DNA of 64,000 bases from Hirschia sp964351655 (GCA_964351655.1 CAYGPD010000011.1:1-64000), one strand, 5' to 3'; shown: positions 1-8,803, counted from the first letter of the stretch. Notes: a model not told the origin generated them from the letters alone. Translations and numbers: made by a program.

Positions 1-229
1 AGATGATTTGAACAACCGCGCTGCACAGCTAACGAATAATACGATGTATATGCTTTCCATTGTGGCCGCAGTGTTTTTGCCGTTGAGTTTCGTGACCGGA
101 CTTTTGGGAATGAATGTGGGGGGGATGCCTGGGGTGAGCTCCACTTTCGGATTTGGAATTACGATTTTGCTTCTCGTGCTTATCTTTGCAGTTCAACTCT
201 ATGTTTTTAGGCGGTTAAAGTGGCTATAA
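1..229 (+). CDS. CorA/ZntB-type divalent cation transporter, C-terminal fragment
   Basis: This is the 3' end of a gene that begins before the window; the open frame runs in from base 2. The visible 76 residues hold the two C-terminal membrane helices of the CorA family, joined by the short loop with the motif GMNVGG. CorA proper has GMN followed by other residues, and the GMNVGG form is common in ZntB-like Zn(2+) transporters, so zinc efflux or uptake is the best guess for substrate. The family works as a pentameric inner-membrane channel. The stop codon overlaps the start of the next gene by 10 bases, so the two are probably co-transcribed. Confidence 0.85.
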   Translation, partial: DDLNNRAAQLTNNTMYMLSIVAAVFLPLSFVTGLLGMNVGGMPGVSSTFGFGITILLLVLIFAVQLYVFRRLKWL

Positions 230-1599
230 TTCAGAAAATACAAGCGAAGCCAGAGCTTCCCGAAGCGGTGCTTCTTGTGCCAGAAGATATGTTGAGCGCG
301 TTTGAGGCTTGGGTGAGGGCGCTTATCGATCAGATAATTTCGCTCAACTCATTAAAGCAGGTTGCCGTCATATTCGTCGCTGCATGTTTGGCTTATTTTT
401 TGTCCCGCTATCCGATAAAGCGGTTGAAATCAGCAGCCATTGCAAGACCCAAAGCAGATATATTATTTAGAGCATATCATTCTCTGGCATGGGTGGTGTG
501 GCCTGCGATCACGGTTTTGCTGCTCTGGATATCAACTATTTCGTTTGATCGAAATGGGATGGCCAATGAAGGCTTGAGGATTACCGCGAGCTTACTGAAC
601 GCATGGATAATCGTGCGCATTATAACTTCTAATTTACGCAGTGGCTTTTGGACAAACGTACTGGCATTTGCAATTTGGATGATTGCTGCGCTGTATATAT
701 TGCGCTTGCTTGATCCGGTTACGCACACTTTGGATGATGTCGCATTCCAAGTAGGGGAGGTGCGCTTTTCTCTTTTACGCATCATCACGAGCGTTGTCAT
801 TGCATGGTTTGCGCTGTGGTCTGGGCGGGTCGTTGGGAATGTGGCGCAAACGCAGATTAAAACAAATAAGAGCTTTACCCCGTCTATGGCCGGACTTCTT
901 GGTCAGGTCGCGAAAGTGGGGTTGATGGTGTTGGCAGCTATAGTTGCGCTGCACACGATTGGCTTTAATTTAACTGCATTGACGGTGTTTTCTGGTGCGA
1001 TTGGTATCGGGATCGGATTTGGACTTCAGTCAATTTTTTCTAACTTCATTTCAGGCGTGATTATTTTGCTGGAAAAGTCCATTACAGTGGGCGATTTCAT
1101 TGAGCTTCAATCGGGCGTTACTGGAGAAGTGCGTGAGATTAATATTCGTTCGACCCTGATTACCACAAACGACAATGTTGATATTCTTGTGCCCAATGAG
1201 GAATTTATCAAGGCGCAGGTTATCAACTGGACTTTGAGAGAATCGAGCCGTCGGATGCGCATTCCGTTTGGCGTGGCCTATGGCACGAAGAAAGAGACTG
1301 TGAGGCAAGCTGGCCTCGAAGCTGCGGCTAATGTGGTTTGGACATATGATGATGGCGGTGCGCGAAAACCGCAGATTTGGCTTGTTGAGTTTGGCGATTC
1401 TAGTCTCAACTATGAGCTGGTTGTGTGGCTAACGGAAGAGGCGGTGAAGCGCCCAACACGTGTTCTGTCGGACTATAATTGGGAGCTTCATTCCGCGCTT
1501 GAGAAATATGGTTTGGAAATTCCTTTCCCACAGCGCGATCTTCATTTGCGGTCTGCCGAAGCTATCCGTGTGCGTATGGAAACGAGTGAGGCGGAATAG
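220..1599 (+). CDS. MscS-family mechanosensitive ion channel
   Basis: A 459-residue inner-membrane protein with several N-terminal helices (roughly residues 45-65, 90-110, 125-165, 185-205) and then the conserved MscS core. The pore helix and start of the beta domain are near residues 255-300, with Gly/Ala-rich GAIGIGIGFGLQSIFSNF and the following LLEKSITVGD segment. MscS channels open under membrane tension and release solutes during hypo-osmotic shock. The GTG start at 220 lies inside the end of the preceding transporter gene and has an AGGCGG element about 6 bases upstream. An in-frame ATG near the same place is lacking, so the GTG start fits translational coupling. The protein is longer than minimal MscS (about 290 residues) because of extra N-terminal helices. 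Confidence 0.93.
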   Translation: MAIIQKIQAKPELPEAVLLVPEDMLSAFEAWVRALIDQIISLNSLKQVAVIFVAACLAYFLSRYPIKRLKSAAIARPKADILFRAYHSLAWVVWPAITVLLLWISTISFDRNGMANEGLRITASLLNAWIIVRIITSNLRSGFWTNVLAFAIWMIAALYILRLLDPVTHTLDDVAFQVGEVRFSLLRIITSVVIAWFALWSGRVVGNVAQTQIKTNKSFTPSMAGLLGQVAKVGLMVLAAIVALHTIGFNLTALTVFSGAIGIGIGFGLQSIFSNFISGVIILLEKSITVGDFIELQSGVTGEVREINIRSTLITTNDNVDILVPNEEFIKAQVINWTLRESSRRMRIPFGVAYGTKKETVRQAGLEAAANVVWTYDDGGARKPQIWLVEFGDSSLNYELVVWLTEEAVKRPTRVLSDYNWELHSALEKYGLEIPFPQRDLHLRSAEAIRVRMETSEAE

Positions 1600-1600
1600 C

Positions 1601-1873
1601 TTAGGCTGTGTCGTCTGAGTCTCCTAATTTGCAAATTTTTGCGGTCGTATCATCAGAGGCAGGTTGAGCGTCTGCACGATCACCAGAGACCACTTGTGCA
1701 ATTTTTGTCTGTAAAGCCTTAGCGAGCATTAGCCCGTTGTGCGGGGAAAGTTTGAAAGCAGCTGTGCCAAATGTGTCCTCGCTAAGAGGGTGTTTGGATT
1801 TGAGAACGATGACGACATCATCATCTCCATTGATCTCAACATAAGGGCGTTCGCGTGCATCTATAATCAACAT
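1601..1873 (-). CDS. conserved hypothetical small protein, 90 residues
   Basis: A small acidic protein beginning MLIIDARERPYVEI. I do not recognise a family. The start at 1873 is chosen because AAAGGAG lies about 7 bases upstream on the minus strand; a longer frame reaching 1927 lacks such a site. The first 65 residues look folded (alternating hydrophobic and charged residues, with DDDVVIVLKS), and the tail from about residue 70 is rich in Asp, Ser and Thr and probably disordered. It has no signal peptide or membrane helix. It converges with the MscS gene, leaving one base between the stop codons, and lies about 180 bases downstream of the DUF4287 gene, so it may be the last gene of that leftward run. 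Confidence 0.6.
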   Translation of the reverse strand: MLIIDARERPYVEINGDDDVVIVLKSKHPLSEDTFGTAAFKLSPHNGLMLAKALQTKIAQVVSGDRADAQPASDDTTAKICKLGDSDDTA

Positions 1874-2056
1874 TATAAGTCTCCTTTCCTGTAGGAGGCG
1901 CATGTGACTTCTAAAAGCACATCCCACACATTTGGCGGCTCAAATGCTGATAAGACACGCATTTATGAGCAGCCAAGTTAGGAAAGCAACGTGTTGAACG
2001 CAGGGAAAGTTCCCATATGGTATTTTACTTTGGAGGCAGGAGAATAAAATTGGTTC

Positions 2057-2281
2057 TCAAGTTTGCTTTGTTTTAGCACGTGTATGAGCAACAAGAGCAT
2101 TGGCGTGCCCATGGCCGATTTGATGATGCTCTTTTAAGAAGGTGACGATCTCCATATGCTTTTTATCTGGCATGGTTTGGATAATGGCTATCCATTCATT
2201 GATAGGGCGACCGTATTTCTTCTCAATCGATGGGAAATAGGACGCTGGGCCTTTTGTGGGTAATGTTTTTGCTTCGGACAT
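2057..2281 (-). CDS. DUF4287 domain protein
   Basis: A 74-residue protein that fits the DUF4287 family over almost its full length: the SYFPSIEKKYGRPINEWIAI segment followed by a helical stretch ending HQIGHGHANALVAH. Members are small cytoplasmic proteins of unknown function, often found next to AHSA1, DUF1428 and VOC genes, as here. The gene starts 33 bases after the DUF1428 stop and is probably the fifth structural gene of the TetR-led operon. The role is unknown. Confidence 0.8.
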   Translation of the reverse strand: MSEAKTLPTKGPASYFPSIEKKYGRPINEWIAIIQTMPDKKHMEIVTFLKEHHQIGHGHANALVAHTRAKTKQT

Positions 2282-2314
2282 GACAAGCTCGTTTAATGTA
2301 GGAAATGAGTTATT

Positions 2315-2668
2315 TTAGTTGTCTAAAATCACATCAAAACTTCCAAAAATCATGCGCTTGCCATCAAAGGGCATAGGCATATCGCTCATGCTCTCTTTCA
2401 TTTCAATCATAGCATTTTGCATACCAGTGTCGTGTGTGGCTTTGTCCGGCCATGCAATCCAAGAAAAGACGATGGTTTCATCTTCCTTGCGATCAACCGC
2501 AGTGTGGAAGGAATTGATTTTACCTTCTGGGACATCATCCCCCCAGCATTCTACAACTGATATTGCGCCGTGTTTTTTGAATATTACAGCTGCTTTGCTG
2601 GCGTGTGCGATATAGGCGTCTTTATTCGCAGTTGGCACTGCGGCGACCATTCCGTCGATGTATGACAT
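2315..2668 (-). CDS. DUF1428 family protein (dimeric alpha-beta barrel type)
   Basis: A 117-residue protein that starts MSYIDGMVAAVP and ends in the family pattern PFDGKRMIFGSFDVI. DUF1428 proteins are small ferredoxin-like folds of unknown function related to the dimeric alpha-beta barrel group. The length equals the family norm and the C-terminal GKRMIFGGF-like block is intact. The gene lies 12 bases downstream of the VOC gene at 2681 and is part of the same run. The reaction is unknown. Confidence 0.85.
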   Translation of the reverse strand: MSYIDGMVAAVPTANKDAYIAHASKAAVIFKKHGAISVVECWGDDVPEGKINSFHTAVDRKEDETIVFSWIAWPDKATHDTGMQNAMIEMKESMSDMPMPFDGKRMIFGSFDVILDN

Positions 2669-2680
2669 ATTGTTTTCTTC

Positions 2681-3151
2681 CTATTGATTGTGAAAAGCGG
2701 CTTCAAGTTCAGAAATATTGAGTTTGCGCATCTGCATCATCGCATTGCGTGCGCGGTTAGCGGCGGCCTTATCATCTGCATTCATCATACGCGGCACGAC
2801 TTCAGGGATGAGTTGCCATGAGATGCCGTATTTATCCTTCAGCCAGCCACACATGCTTTCCTCGCCACCATTTGCCAGCAATTTATCCCAGAGCGTGTCA
2901 GTTTCCTGTTGATCTTGCGTGAGAACAGAAATGGATGCGGCGGGGGATGGCGTAAAATTTGGTCCTGCATTGAGTGTCATATAGGGGGCACCTGCTAAGG
3001 TGAATTCTACGACGAGGGGTTTGTCATCTGGGCCCGGGTAAGATTTTGTTTCAATATGACTATTGGGCAGGAGGGACACATAGAATTCTGCCGCTTCCTC
3101 TCCCTTTTCTTCAAAGATAAAACATGTGCGGACTTTTGATTTGTAGGACAT
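2681..3151 (-). CDS. PhnB-like VOC superfamily protein
   Basis: A 156-residue protein of the PhnB / 3-demethylubiquinone-9 methyltransferase-like branch of the vicinal oxygen chelate fold. Typical features are the start KVRTCFIFEEKGEEAAEFY, the block VVEFTLAGAPYMTLNAGP, and the segment MCGWLKDKYGISWQLIP, where the Trp-Gln pair is the usual end of the second betaalphabetabetabeta module. The name methyltransferase is historical; most members have unknown substrates. The next gene upstream, 9 bases away, is a second VOC protein. It probably belongs to the TetR-controlled operon. Confidence 0.88.
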   Translation of the reverse strand: MSYKSKVRTCFIFEEKGEEAAEFYVSLLPNSHIETKSYPGPDDKPLVVEFTLAGAPYMTLNAGPNFTPSPAASISVLTQDQQETDTLWDKLLANGGEESMCGWLKDKYGISWQLIPEVVPRMMNADDKAAANRARNAMMQMRKLNISELEAAFHNQ

Positions 3152-3160
3152 GGAAAAGAC

Positions 3161-3574
3161 TTACGCCTCCGGTTCTAATTGAGACGCTGGGTTCATCCAA
3201 ACAATATCCCATGTGTGATGGTCAGGATCACTAAGGCAGCGCGTGTACATAAATCCGTAATCTTTCGCTTCACCAACTTCGTAGCCGCCAGCTGCAATAG
3301 CGTTTTCTACCCATTCATCCACGTCACTGCGGGACTCTACACTAATTGCATTTAGGACCTCAGTGGATGTTTTTGCATCGATGATGGTTTTAGAAGTGAA
3401 AGAGGCAAAACGATCATTTTCGAGCAGCATAAGAAAAATAGTGTCTGAAAGAGCCATGCCAGCTGTATCATCACTTGAAAACATGGGATTATAAGTGAAG
3501 CCTAATGCTTCATAAAATTCCTTTGCGCGATTAGCGCTATTAACAGGGAAATTTACAAAAACCTTATGTGTCAT
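3161..3574 (-). CDS. VOC family (glyoxalase/bleomycin-resistance-like) protein
   Basis: A 137-residue protein with the VOC fold: KVFVNFPVNSANRAKEFYEAL at the start, a central helix, and YTRCLSDPDHHTWDIVWM at the end. Members of this sub-group (YaeR/lactoylglutathione lyase-like) chelate a metal through His and Glu residues, and several such residues are present, but I cannot assign a substrate. It lies 30 bases downstream of the AHSA1 gene and 9 bases upstream of the PhnB-like gene. Together these suggest a small detoxification or resistance operon. Confidence 0.85.
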   Translation of the reverse strand: MTHKVFVNFPVNSANRAKEFYEALGFTYNPMFSSDDTAGMALSDTIFLMLLENDRFASFTSKTIIDAKTSTEVLNAISVESRSDVDEWVENAIAAGGYEVGEAKDYGFMYTRCLSDPDHHTWDIVWMNPASQLEPEA

Positions 3575-3604
3575 AGGGGAACCTGTGAGTAAGATTGAGT
3601 TTGG

Positions 3605-4075
3605 CTAGCTGATGGATTGGGCGAGTGTATTGAGTTGATCGGCAGCCGCATTCCAGCCGGCTTCAAAGCCCATCTCTAGATGTTTTTTTACATCATCCTC
3701 ATTGGAGTGGCGGGCGCTCCAGATCATTTTGGTCTGGTCTTCGCCGTCATCAGAAAGCTCAACGATGCCTGTCATGAAAGACGTGGGACGTGGCATGAAG
3801 CCTTCGCTATAGGCGTCTGTGAAGACAAGGCGCTCTAGGGGAGCAACTTCAAGATATGAACCGATATTTTCCATGCGCTCACCATTTGGCCCTGCCATGA
3901 CGATGTTCATGCGGCCGCCTGCTTTTATCTCTATATCAGCTTCAGGAACGCTCCACGGTTTGGGGCAGAACCACTGCTTTAGCAATTCTGCTTCTGTCCA
4001 GCAGCGCCAGACGATAGGACGTGGAGCCTTTATCGTGCGGGTGATGCTGAGCACGTAGTTGGAAGGCACATTCAT
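3605..4075 (-). CDS. SRPBCC / AHSA1-domain protein
   Basis: A 156-residue START-like ligand-binding protein of the AHSA1 group. The family marks are the beginning SITRTIKAPRPIVWRCWTEAELLKQWF with the Trp-Phe pair, the GGRMNIVM strand and the C-terminal GFEAGWNAAADQLN helix. The fold has a hydrophobic cavity that binds a small molecule. Its ATG overlaps the TetR stop codon in an ATGA arrangement (4 bases), so the two are translationally coupled and the regulator and this protein probably respond to the same compound. The ligand is unknown. Confidence 0.88.
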   Translation of the reverse strand: MNVPSNYVLSITRTIKAPRPIVWRCWTEAELLKQWFCPKPWSVPEADIEIKAGGRMNIVMAGPNGERMENIGSYLEVAPLERLVFTDAYSEGFMPRPTSFMTGIVELSDDGEDQTKMIWSARHSNEDDVKKHLEMGFEAGWNAAADQLNTLAQSIS

Positions 4076-4716
4076 ACTGCATACTCCATTGTCGAAGGGT
4101 AGTTGAACAAGAATTCAATATAATGTTTGAGGTGATCCACGCTTTCTAACGCAACTGCTTTATCATTTTTGGCTTTGGCGAGAATGAAAGCACCCTGCAG
4201 GACGGCTTGGGTGTGGTTGGCAAGGCTTTGAGCTGTCCAATTGGTATTGTTAAGGTGGCGCGCTTGCATTGCGGCTTCTATGTCGGGAATGAGTGTGTTT
4301 GCATGGTTGAAAATACTATCGGCACACGCATCACGAATTTCTGGATGAGAGCCATAAACTTCCTGTGTCATCGTGCCGACAAGGCAAGTAAATTGAGCGA
4401 TCTCTCCATCAATTATTGCTTTACGAAAATCGATATAGCCAAGCACACGGTCGAGTGGGTCTGCGTGTTGGTGATAGGGGGCGGACTGGAAAAAAGCGCC
4501 TGTTGTCTCACCCCAAAACTGGGCCGCTGCGACGCCAAGTTCTTCTTTGCTTGAAAAGTGATGAAAGAACGCTCCTTTAGAAACACCTGCTGCGCGGCAG
4601 AGATCTTCCACGGAAGTGGCGGTATATCCGTTTTGTCGAATAATCTGCATGGCGGCTTCCAGCAGGCGTGTTTTTGCGCTTTTGCGTTCGGGCTTGGTCT
4701 GTGTTTTTGTGCTCAT
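4072..4716 (-). CDS. TetR/AcrR family transcriptional regulator
   Basis: A 214-residue one-component repressor. The N-terminal helix-turn-helix occupies about residues 12-60, with the YTATSVEDLCRAAGVSKGAF segment and FFHHFSSKEEL that typify TetR proteins; the C-terminal part is an all-helical ligand domain of the AcrR/NemR-like type. I start at the ATG at 4716 (MSTKTQ); a TTG two codons upstream is also open. No Shine-Dalgarno sequence precedes either, because the perfect operator at 4719-4748 occupies that place, so the mRNA may be leaderless or nearly so. It heads the leftward operon of AHSA1, VOC, DUF1428 and DUF4287 genes. Confidence 0.92.
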   Translation of the reverse strand: MSTKTQTKPERKSAKTRLLEAAMQIIRQNGYTATSVEDLCRAAGVSKGAFFHHFSSKEELGVAAAQFWGETTGAFFQSAPYHQHADPLDRVLGYIDFRKAIIDGEIAQFTCLVGTMTQEVYGSHPEIRDACADSIFNHANTLIPDIEAAMQARHLNNTNWTAQSLANHTQAVLQGAFILAKAKNDKAVALESVDHLKHYIEFLFNYPSTMEYAV

Positions 4717-4718
4717 AT

Positions 4719-4748
4719 ACAAACATACCGACTGATCGGTATGTTTGT
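4719..4748. promoter_or_regulatory. TetR-type operator, perfect inverted repeat
   Basis: Two perfect 13-base arms, ACAAACATACCGA and TCGGTATGTTTGT, flank a 4-base centre (CTGA). The core ACCGA-N4-TCGGT is typical of operators bound by TetR-family dimers. The site ends two bases before the TetR start codon, so binding would cover the transcription start and allow autorepression. It may also act on a divergent transcript. Confidence 0.85.
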
Positions 4749-4818
4749 CAATTGGCTTAATTTGAAAAGGAGGATTTTTTGGGAAAGGCCCAAGGGTGGT
4801 TTAAGAAAGGAGGGGTGA

Positions 4819-4983
4819 ATGCGTGTGGAAGGGGCGAACCTTGGCAATCGAAGTTTTGCGCGAGATAACGACAAAATTAACGCGAGAGCAGAAAATATCT
4901 GTTGGGTGAATGAAACTTTTGAGCCAAATGGTGTCGCAGAAAATGCGATATTCGGCGGGCTATCTCAGATAGTTTTGCCTTGA
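4819..4983 (+). CDS. possible small protein, 54 residues, divergent from TetR
   Basis: A short frame starting MRVEGANLGNRSF and ending GGLSQIVLP. It is offered because a strong AAGGAGGGG element sits 3-10 bases before its ATG at 4819, which is rare by chance, and because it lies 71 bases to the right of the TetR operator, where a divergent regulated gene is often found. It has no signal peptide, membrane helix or family that I recognise. It could equally be a decayed gene remnant or a chance frame. Confidence 0.3.
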   Translation: MRVEGANLGNRSFARDNDKINARAENICWVNETFEPNGVAENAIFGGLSQIVLP

Positions 4984-5143
4984 AAGCTATATATCAAGTC
5001 GCGCTTGGCGGGTTAGTTCGTATAGGCAGATAGATTTGTTTTTTTTTGAGATAGATATCAAACATCTTTTCAGAAAGCACTTACGGCCCGACAGTGCGCC
5101 GGGCCGCAGGTGTTGATCTCATTTTTTCTAGGAAAGGGCGGGG
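4984..5143. other. intergenic region with GC-rich stem-loop
   Basis: This stretch holds a run of T at about 5038-5047 and, at 5084-5106, a hairpin with 7-base arms CGGCCCG and CGGGCCG around a 9-base loop. The hairpin lies about 40 bases past the end of the autotransporter gene on the minus strand and may act as its terminator, although no strong T run follows it on that strand. I see no further gene. Confidence 0.45.
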
Positions 5144-8100
5144 TTAGAATTTAAACCGCAAGCTTGCTGCCCCTGTGAAAGTTGAGGCTCCGTCTGAAAG
5201 TTCAGCGCCAGCAGATAAACGGAACGTTGCGTACTCACCCACTCCGGTCATGGAGAGGCCAGTTGTGATTGCGTCGTCGAATGTTTCCTGTGAAAGGATG
5301 TTGAATGTTGTGTCATATCCAACGAAGTTTGCTTGAGATGCATAGCGTGTTGAAGAGAGTGTGTTTTTTATTCCTAGATCAAGTGCGCTATACCATCCTG
5401 TTCCTTGGCTTACAGCAGTCGGATCGGCGTTAAAGCTTTGATCACTGCGCCGTCCATTGGTGGGCCAATGAACGCCTAAAGAGAGCCCGGCTGTGGCAGT
5501 TAGTTTATCCGCTGTGGATTCAGAATAAGAGAAGTTGAACCCGTTGGTGGCTGTTTCATCATACGCATCTTGGGTGAGTGAGACATAATTGATGCCCACC
5601 TGAGGACGCAAAACTAACCATCCTATTTGCTTTTGTGTTGATAGAAGTGCGGAATACGCCTGACTAAACCCGCTCCAGTCACCTTCCACCTCGGAATCGA
5701 AATCTTGAAAGGCGATGTTGCGGGTACTCTGGTAGTTAACTTGTCCTACTTGTGCGGCCAATTGCAGGTCAACAAATCCCATTTGTTCAGCGGCGTATAC
5801 ACCTAACGCGTAGTTTGTAGAGTTGGTTTGGTTATAGGCTGTTGTCGCGTTCTCATATTTCTCGTCTGTAATTGAGAATGTTGCCCCAACTGAATCTATC
5901 AGTCCTAAACGACGGTCCACCCCTGCCGTAAACCCAAACCCACGACCCTCATACCCGTTGGTGACATCATCTGAATCAACGGTGGTGTAGGAGAAGGTTT
6001 CCTGTAGCCAGAAGCCATTTGAAATATGAGACGACAGTCGCAATAGGGCGAGACGGTCGCTAATCATTGAATTTATTGTACTTGTTTGTGCATCTAGGTG
6101 ACGCAAAGCGACATCTGAATGTTGAGGAAGGAAGGACTCGTAAGTATCTAGAAAGATTGCTTCATCTGTGACTTGTACAAACTCGCTACCGATTGCGTCA
6201 TCATCTGCGAGCAATTCAAGTACAGCGGCATATGCAGCGTCTTGTTGCGCATCCAGTCCCAACTCATTTGATGTTTTTAGAGCAAAATTTAAAGCGAGCG
6301 TTTCGGTATTATCTGCGTTTTCAGTGAGTGAGAAATCAGCATTGTATAGCCAAGATAATTCGCTGCGGTCAAAGTCCAGCGTTGCTGCATCTACACTGAT
6401 ATTTGGTGAGGTTAATATCGCACGACTGAAACTTTCACTTATGAAATCGGAGAATTCTGCATCCAGAACCACGCCATCTCCCAACACTGAGTTTTCAGTT
6501 GTTGTAATATAGGAGCCTGTTTGGACTTCATTGCCCGTAATCACAATTCCTAGAACGCTTTGGCCAGTTGCATTTAACGACCTAATCGTGATGGGCGATG
6601 CTTGAGAAAAGTACAATGAGGAATCATTGAAAGTTACGTCGATATTGGAGCTGTTTACGAAATCACCGGAAAAATAGGAGTCATTTTCGAAGGTGATGGC
6701 TCCCGAATGGCCGTAGAAGTTTATATCTCCCAGAAAGGTTCCTTCTGAGGCATTGAAATTGAAATCGGCCGATTCAAAATGCAAGTCACCTGTATAAGTG
6801 GCTTGAGAGAGAGAGAAATCTGCACTCCCATCACCAAAATAAGTGTCCCCGACGATGCGGCCTGATTTAATATCCAAAACATCATTGCCTGCCCCAAATA
6901 GGATATCGCCAACGATGTAGGGCGTGCTGTTGTCACCATCAACACCTTGCTCAATTGTCAGTCCTTGAGCGCTAGTGTGGCTGCTTACATCAATGGCAAT
7001 GGAGCGACCGGTGAATTCTGAAATTTTATCGCCATTGTCATCGTATTCATCATCCAATGTATCATCATCGGAGTAATATGAGGAAATCTGCCCTTTGTTT
7101 ATGATGGTACTGAGTGTTCCAGATGTATCTTTGATCGCTATTGAAGTGCCATCATCATCTATGGCTACTGCTGAAATAGAACCTGTATTTTCAATGGAAG
7201 ATAGATTTGCGCCTTCAGCAATATTTATAGCCGTGGCTTGGTTGCCTGATGCGCCTGTTGTGGATGCGGTTATGGTGCTTTCGTTGAAAAGGCTGCCAAT
7301 ATTCGCGCCCTTTAATAGATCGATCGCAATTGCATCTGCCCCAAAGCTGTATGTGCTAATAGAACCGGAGTTAAAAATCCCATTTGTGATGATGGTCTCG
7401 TATAATCCATCTGCAGAACCAGCGATTTGAAGGCCGGTTGCTGAGAAACCTACATTTTGCCCGTCAGCATAAATTGATCCGAGATTTACAAAACCCTGAT
7501 CGAAGTTGAAAGTCGTTAGAACTTCTGTTGTATCTTCGTCTTCATCGTCATCCAGAGTGTCTCTAACAGTTTCTATGACTGACCCTAAAACAAGATCCGT
7601 CGTTGCGTTGTCAGCGTCTGGAGCAATACGAACGGCTGGCGCAGAACCATATGTTGCGATATATCCGACAGTTCGATTTTCATTGAAATCATCAATGGTA
7701 TCTTTTGTCTCGTCGTCTGCTGAATCAACCCCGTCATTGACGTAATTATGGTAGCCATTGATGAGCACACCATTGGCGACGCTTCCCCCTATAACCAAAG
7801 CTGATCCATTGTTGTATAGAGCTTCTGCATCTAAGCGATCTTCAACGTCTAAAGTATCGTCATCAACACTATCTGGACCAATATAATTGGTGTTTGTGGT
7901 GCTAAGAAAGCCGGTTGAAACAACCGAACTTTCAATAGTGAGCGCGCCACCTATATCGCCATGCGTTTTGACGGCGTTGGCGTTTTCTCCATTTACGGTG
8001 ACAATACCACTTATGAGCACATCGCCACTCACATCATCTTGAATGTCGAGTCCCGTCGAGTTCGCACCATAAAGAGAAATAGTGCCATCTTGCGTGTAAT

Positions 8101-8659
8101 TGCCCTGTAGTTTGGAGCCAAGTGTGATGCCGGAAGAATTATTTCCTTCAATCGCGATACTGGAACCAGATTCAAGCGTTATGTCACCGGTATGTGTGCC
8201 ACCTGACTCCAGAAATATACCGTTTCTATTGGTTCCGCTGGCGATGTCTCCATCCAGATCGTCATCATCATCAATGTCGGTGCGTGTGTAATCTTCAAGA
8301 ACATTTACAGTACCTGAGATTGATATGTTTGAGGAATAATCTGGGCCGATCTTAATGCCGGTAGCATTGTCGGAGTCGTCAATATTTATGTCTCCATCCA
8401 CAGTTACATTATTTGAGCTGTTTACCGTGACAGCAACAACACCATCTGTGTCAGCAAGATTTATTGAACCATCTTCGGTTATGGTAATATCTGATGCAGC
8501 TCCACCATTGATTGTTGATGTCTCAACTGGCGTTGTTGTGCTACTTGAAATTTCTTGGCCCAGCGCAATCGGGGAGCATGTTGAATATAACAGCGAAAGA
8601 AAAACAACGGGGGTGGCTTGTTTTAGTCTTGAACGAAATACTACGGTGGGGGAGGTCAT
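5144..8659 (-). CDS. large autotransporter (type Va secretion) with acidic insertions
   Basis: A 1171-residue outer-membrane/surface protein. Residues 1-35 form a Sec signal peptide ending near ALGQEISSS. A passenger of short beta-strand repeats (patterns such as ISGTVNV, GDITLESGSS, GNYTQDGTI), presumably a beta-helix, runs to about residue 830. The C-terminal 280 residues form an autotransporter beta barrel, ending in the alternating pattern AASLRFKF with terminal Phe, the signal for BAM assembly. Five Asp-rich loops interrupt the passenger at about residues 126-139, 261-274, 308-323, 366-376 and 528-544. The gene is divergent from chvI across 250 bases. Function may be adhesion or surface coating; this is inference. 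The frame is intact with no sign of truncation. Confidence 0.9.
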   Translation of the reverse strand: MTSPTVVFRSRLKQATPVVFLSLLYSTCSPIALGQEISSSTTTPVETSTINGGAASDITITEDGSINLADTDGVVAVTVNSSNNVTVDGDINIDDSDNATGIKIGPDYSSNISISGTVNVLEDYTRTDIDDDDDLDGDIASGTNRNGIFLESGGTHTGDITLESGSSIAIEGNNSSGITLGSKLQGNYTQDGTISLYGANSTGLDIQDDVSGDVLISGIVTVNGENANAVKTHGDIGGALTIESSVVSTGFLSTTNTNYIGPDSVDDDTLDVEDRLDAEALYNNGSALVIGGSVANGVLINGYHNYVNDGVDSADDETKDTIDDFNENRTVGYIATYGSAPAVRIAPDADNATTDLVLGSVIETVRDTLDDDEDEDTTEVLTTFNFDQGFVNLGSIYADGQNVGFSATGLQIAGSADGLYETIITNGIFNSGSISTYSFGADAIAIDLLKGANIGSLFNESTITASTTGASGNQATAINIAEGANLSSIENTGSISAVAIDDDGTSIAIKDTSGTLSTIINKGQISSYYSDDDTLDDEYDDNGDKISEFTGRSIAIDVSSHTSAQGLTIEQGVDGDNSTPYIVGDILFGAGNDVLDIKSGRIVGDTYFGDGSADFSLSQATYTGDLHFESADFNFNASEGTFLGDINFYGHSGAITFENDSYFSGDFVNSSNIDVTFNDSSLYFSQASPITIRSLNATGQSVLGIVITGNEVQTGSYITTTENSVLGDGVVLDAEFSDFISESFSRAILTSPNISVDAATLDFDRSELSWLYNADFSLTENADNTETLALNFALKTSNELGLDAQQDAAYAAVLELLADDDAIGSEFVQVTDEAIFLDTYESFLPQHSDVALRHLDAQTSTINSMISDRLALLRLSSHISNGFWLQETFSYTTVDSDDVTNGYEGRGFGFTAGVDRRLGLIDSVGATFSITDEKYENATTAYNQTNSTNYALGVYAAEQMGFVDLQLAAQVGQVNYQSTRNIAFQDFDSEVEGDWSGFSQAYSALLSTQKQIGWLVLRPQVGINYVSLTQDAYDETATNGFNFSYSESTADKLTATAGLSLGVHWPTNGRRSDQSFNADPTAVSQGTGWYSALDLGIKNTLSSTRYASQANFVGYDTTFNILSQETFDDAITTGLSMTGVGEYATFRLSAGAELSDGASTFTGAASLRFKF

Positions 8660-8803
8660 GGATTAGGTCTACCTTGTCTTGTGCGCGCGAGTAGAACGTC
8701 TTGGACAGGTGAATCCCGTCGGAAATTTTTGATTTAATTTAATTGACGAAATCTCCCACAGGACAAAACTGCCTTTATAATACCTTATATGCGTCAGGAC
8801 TTG

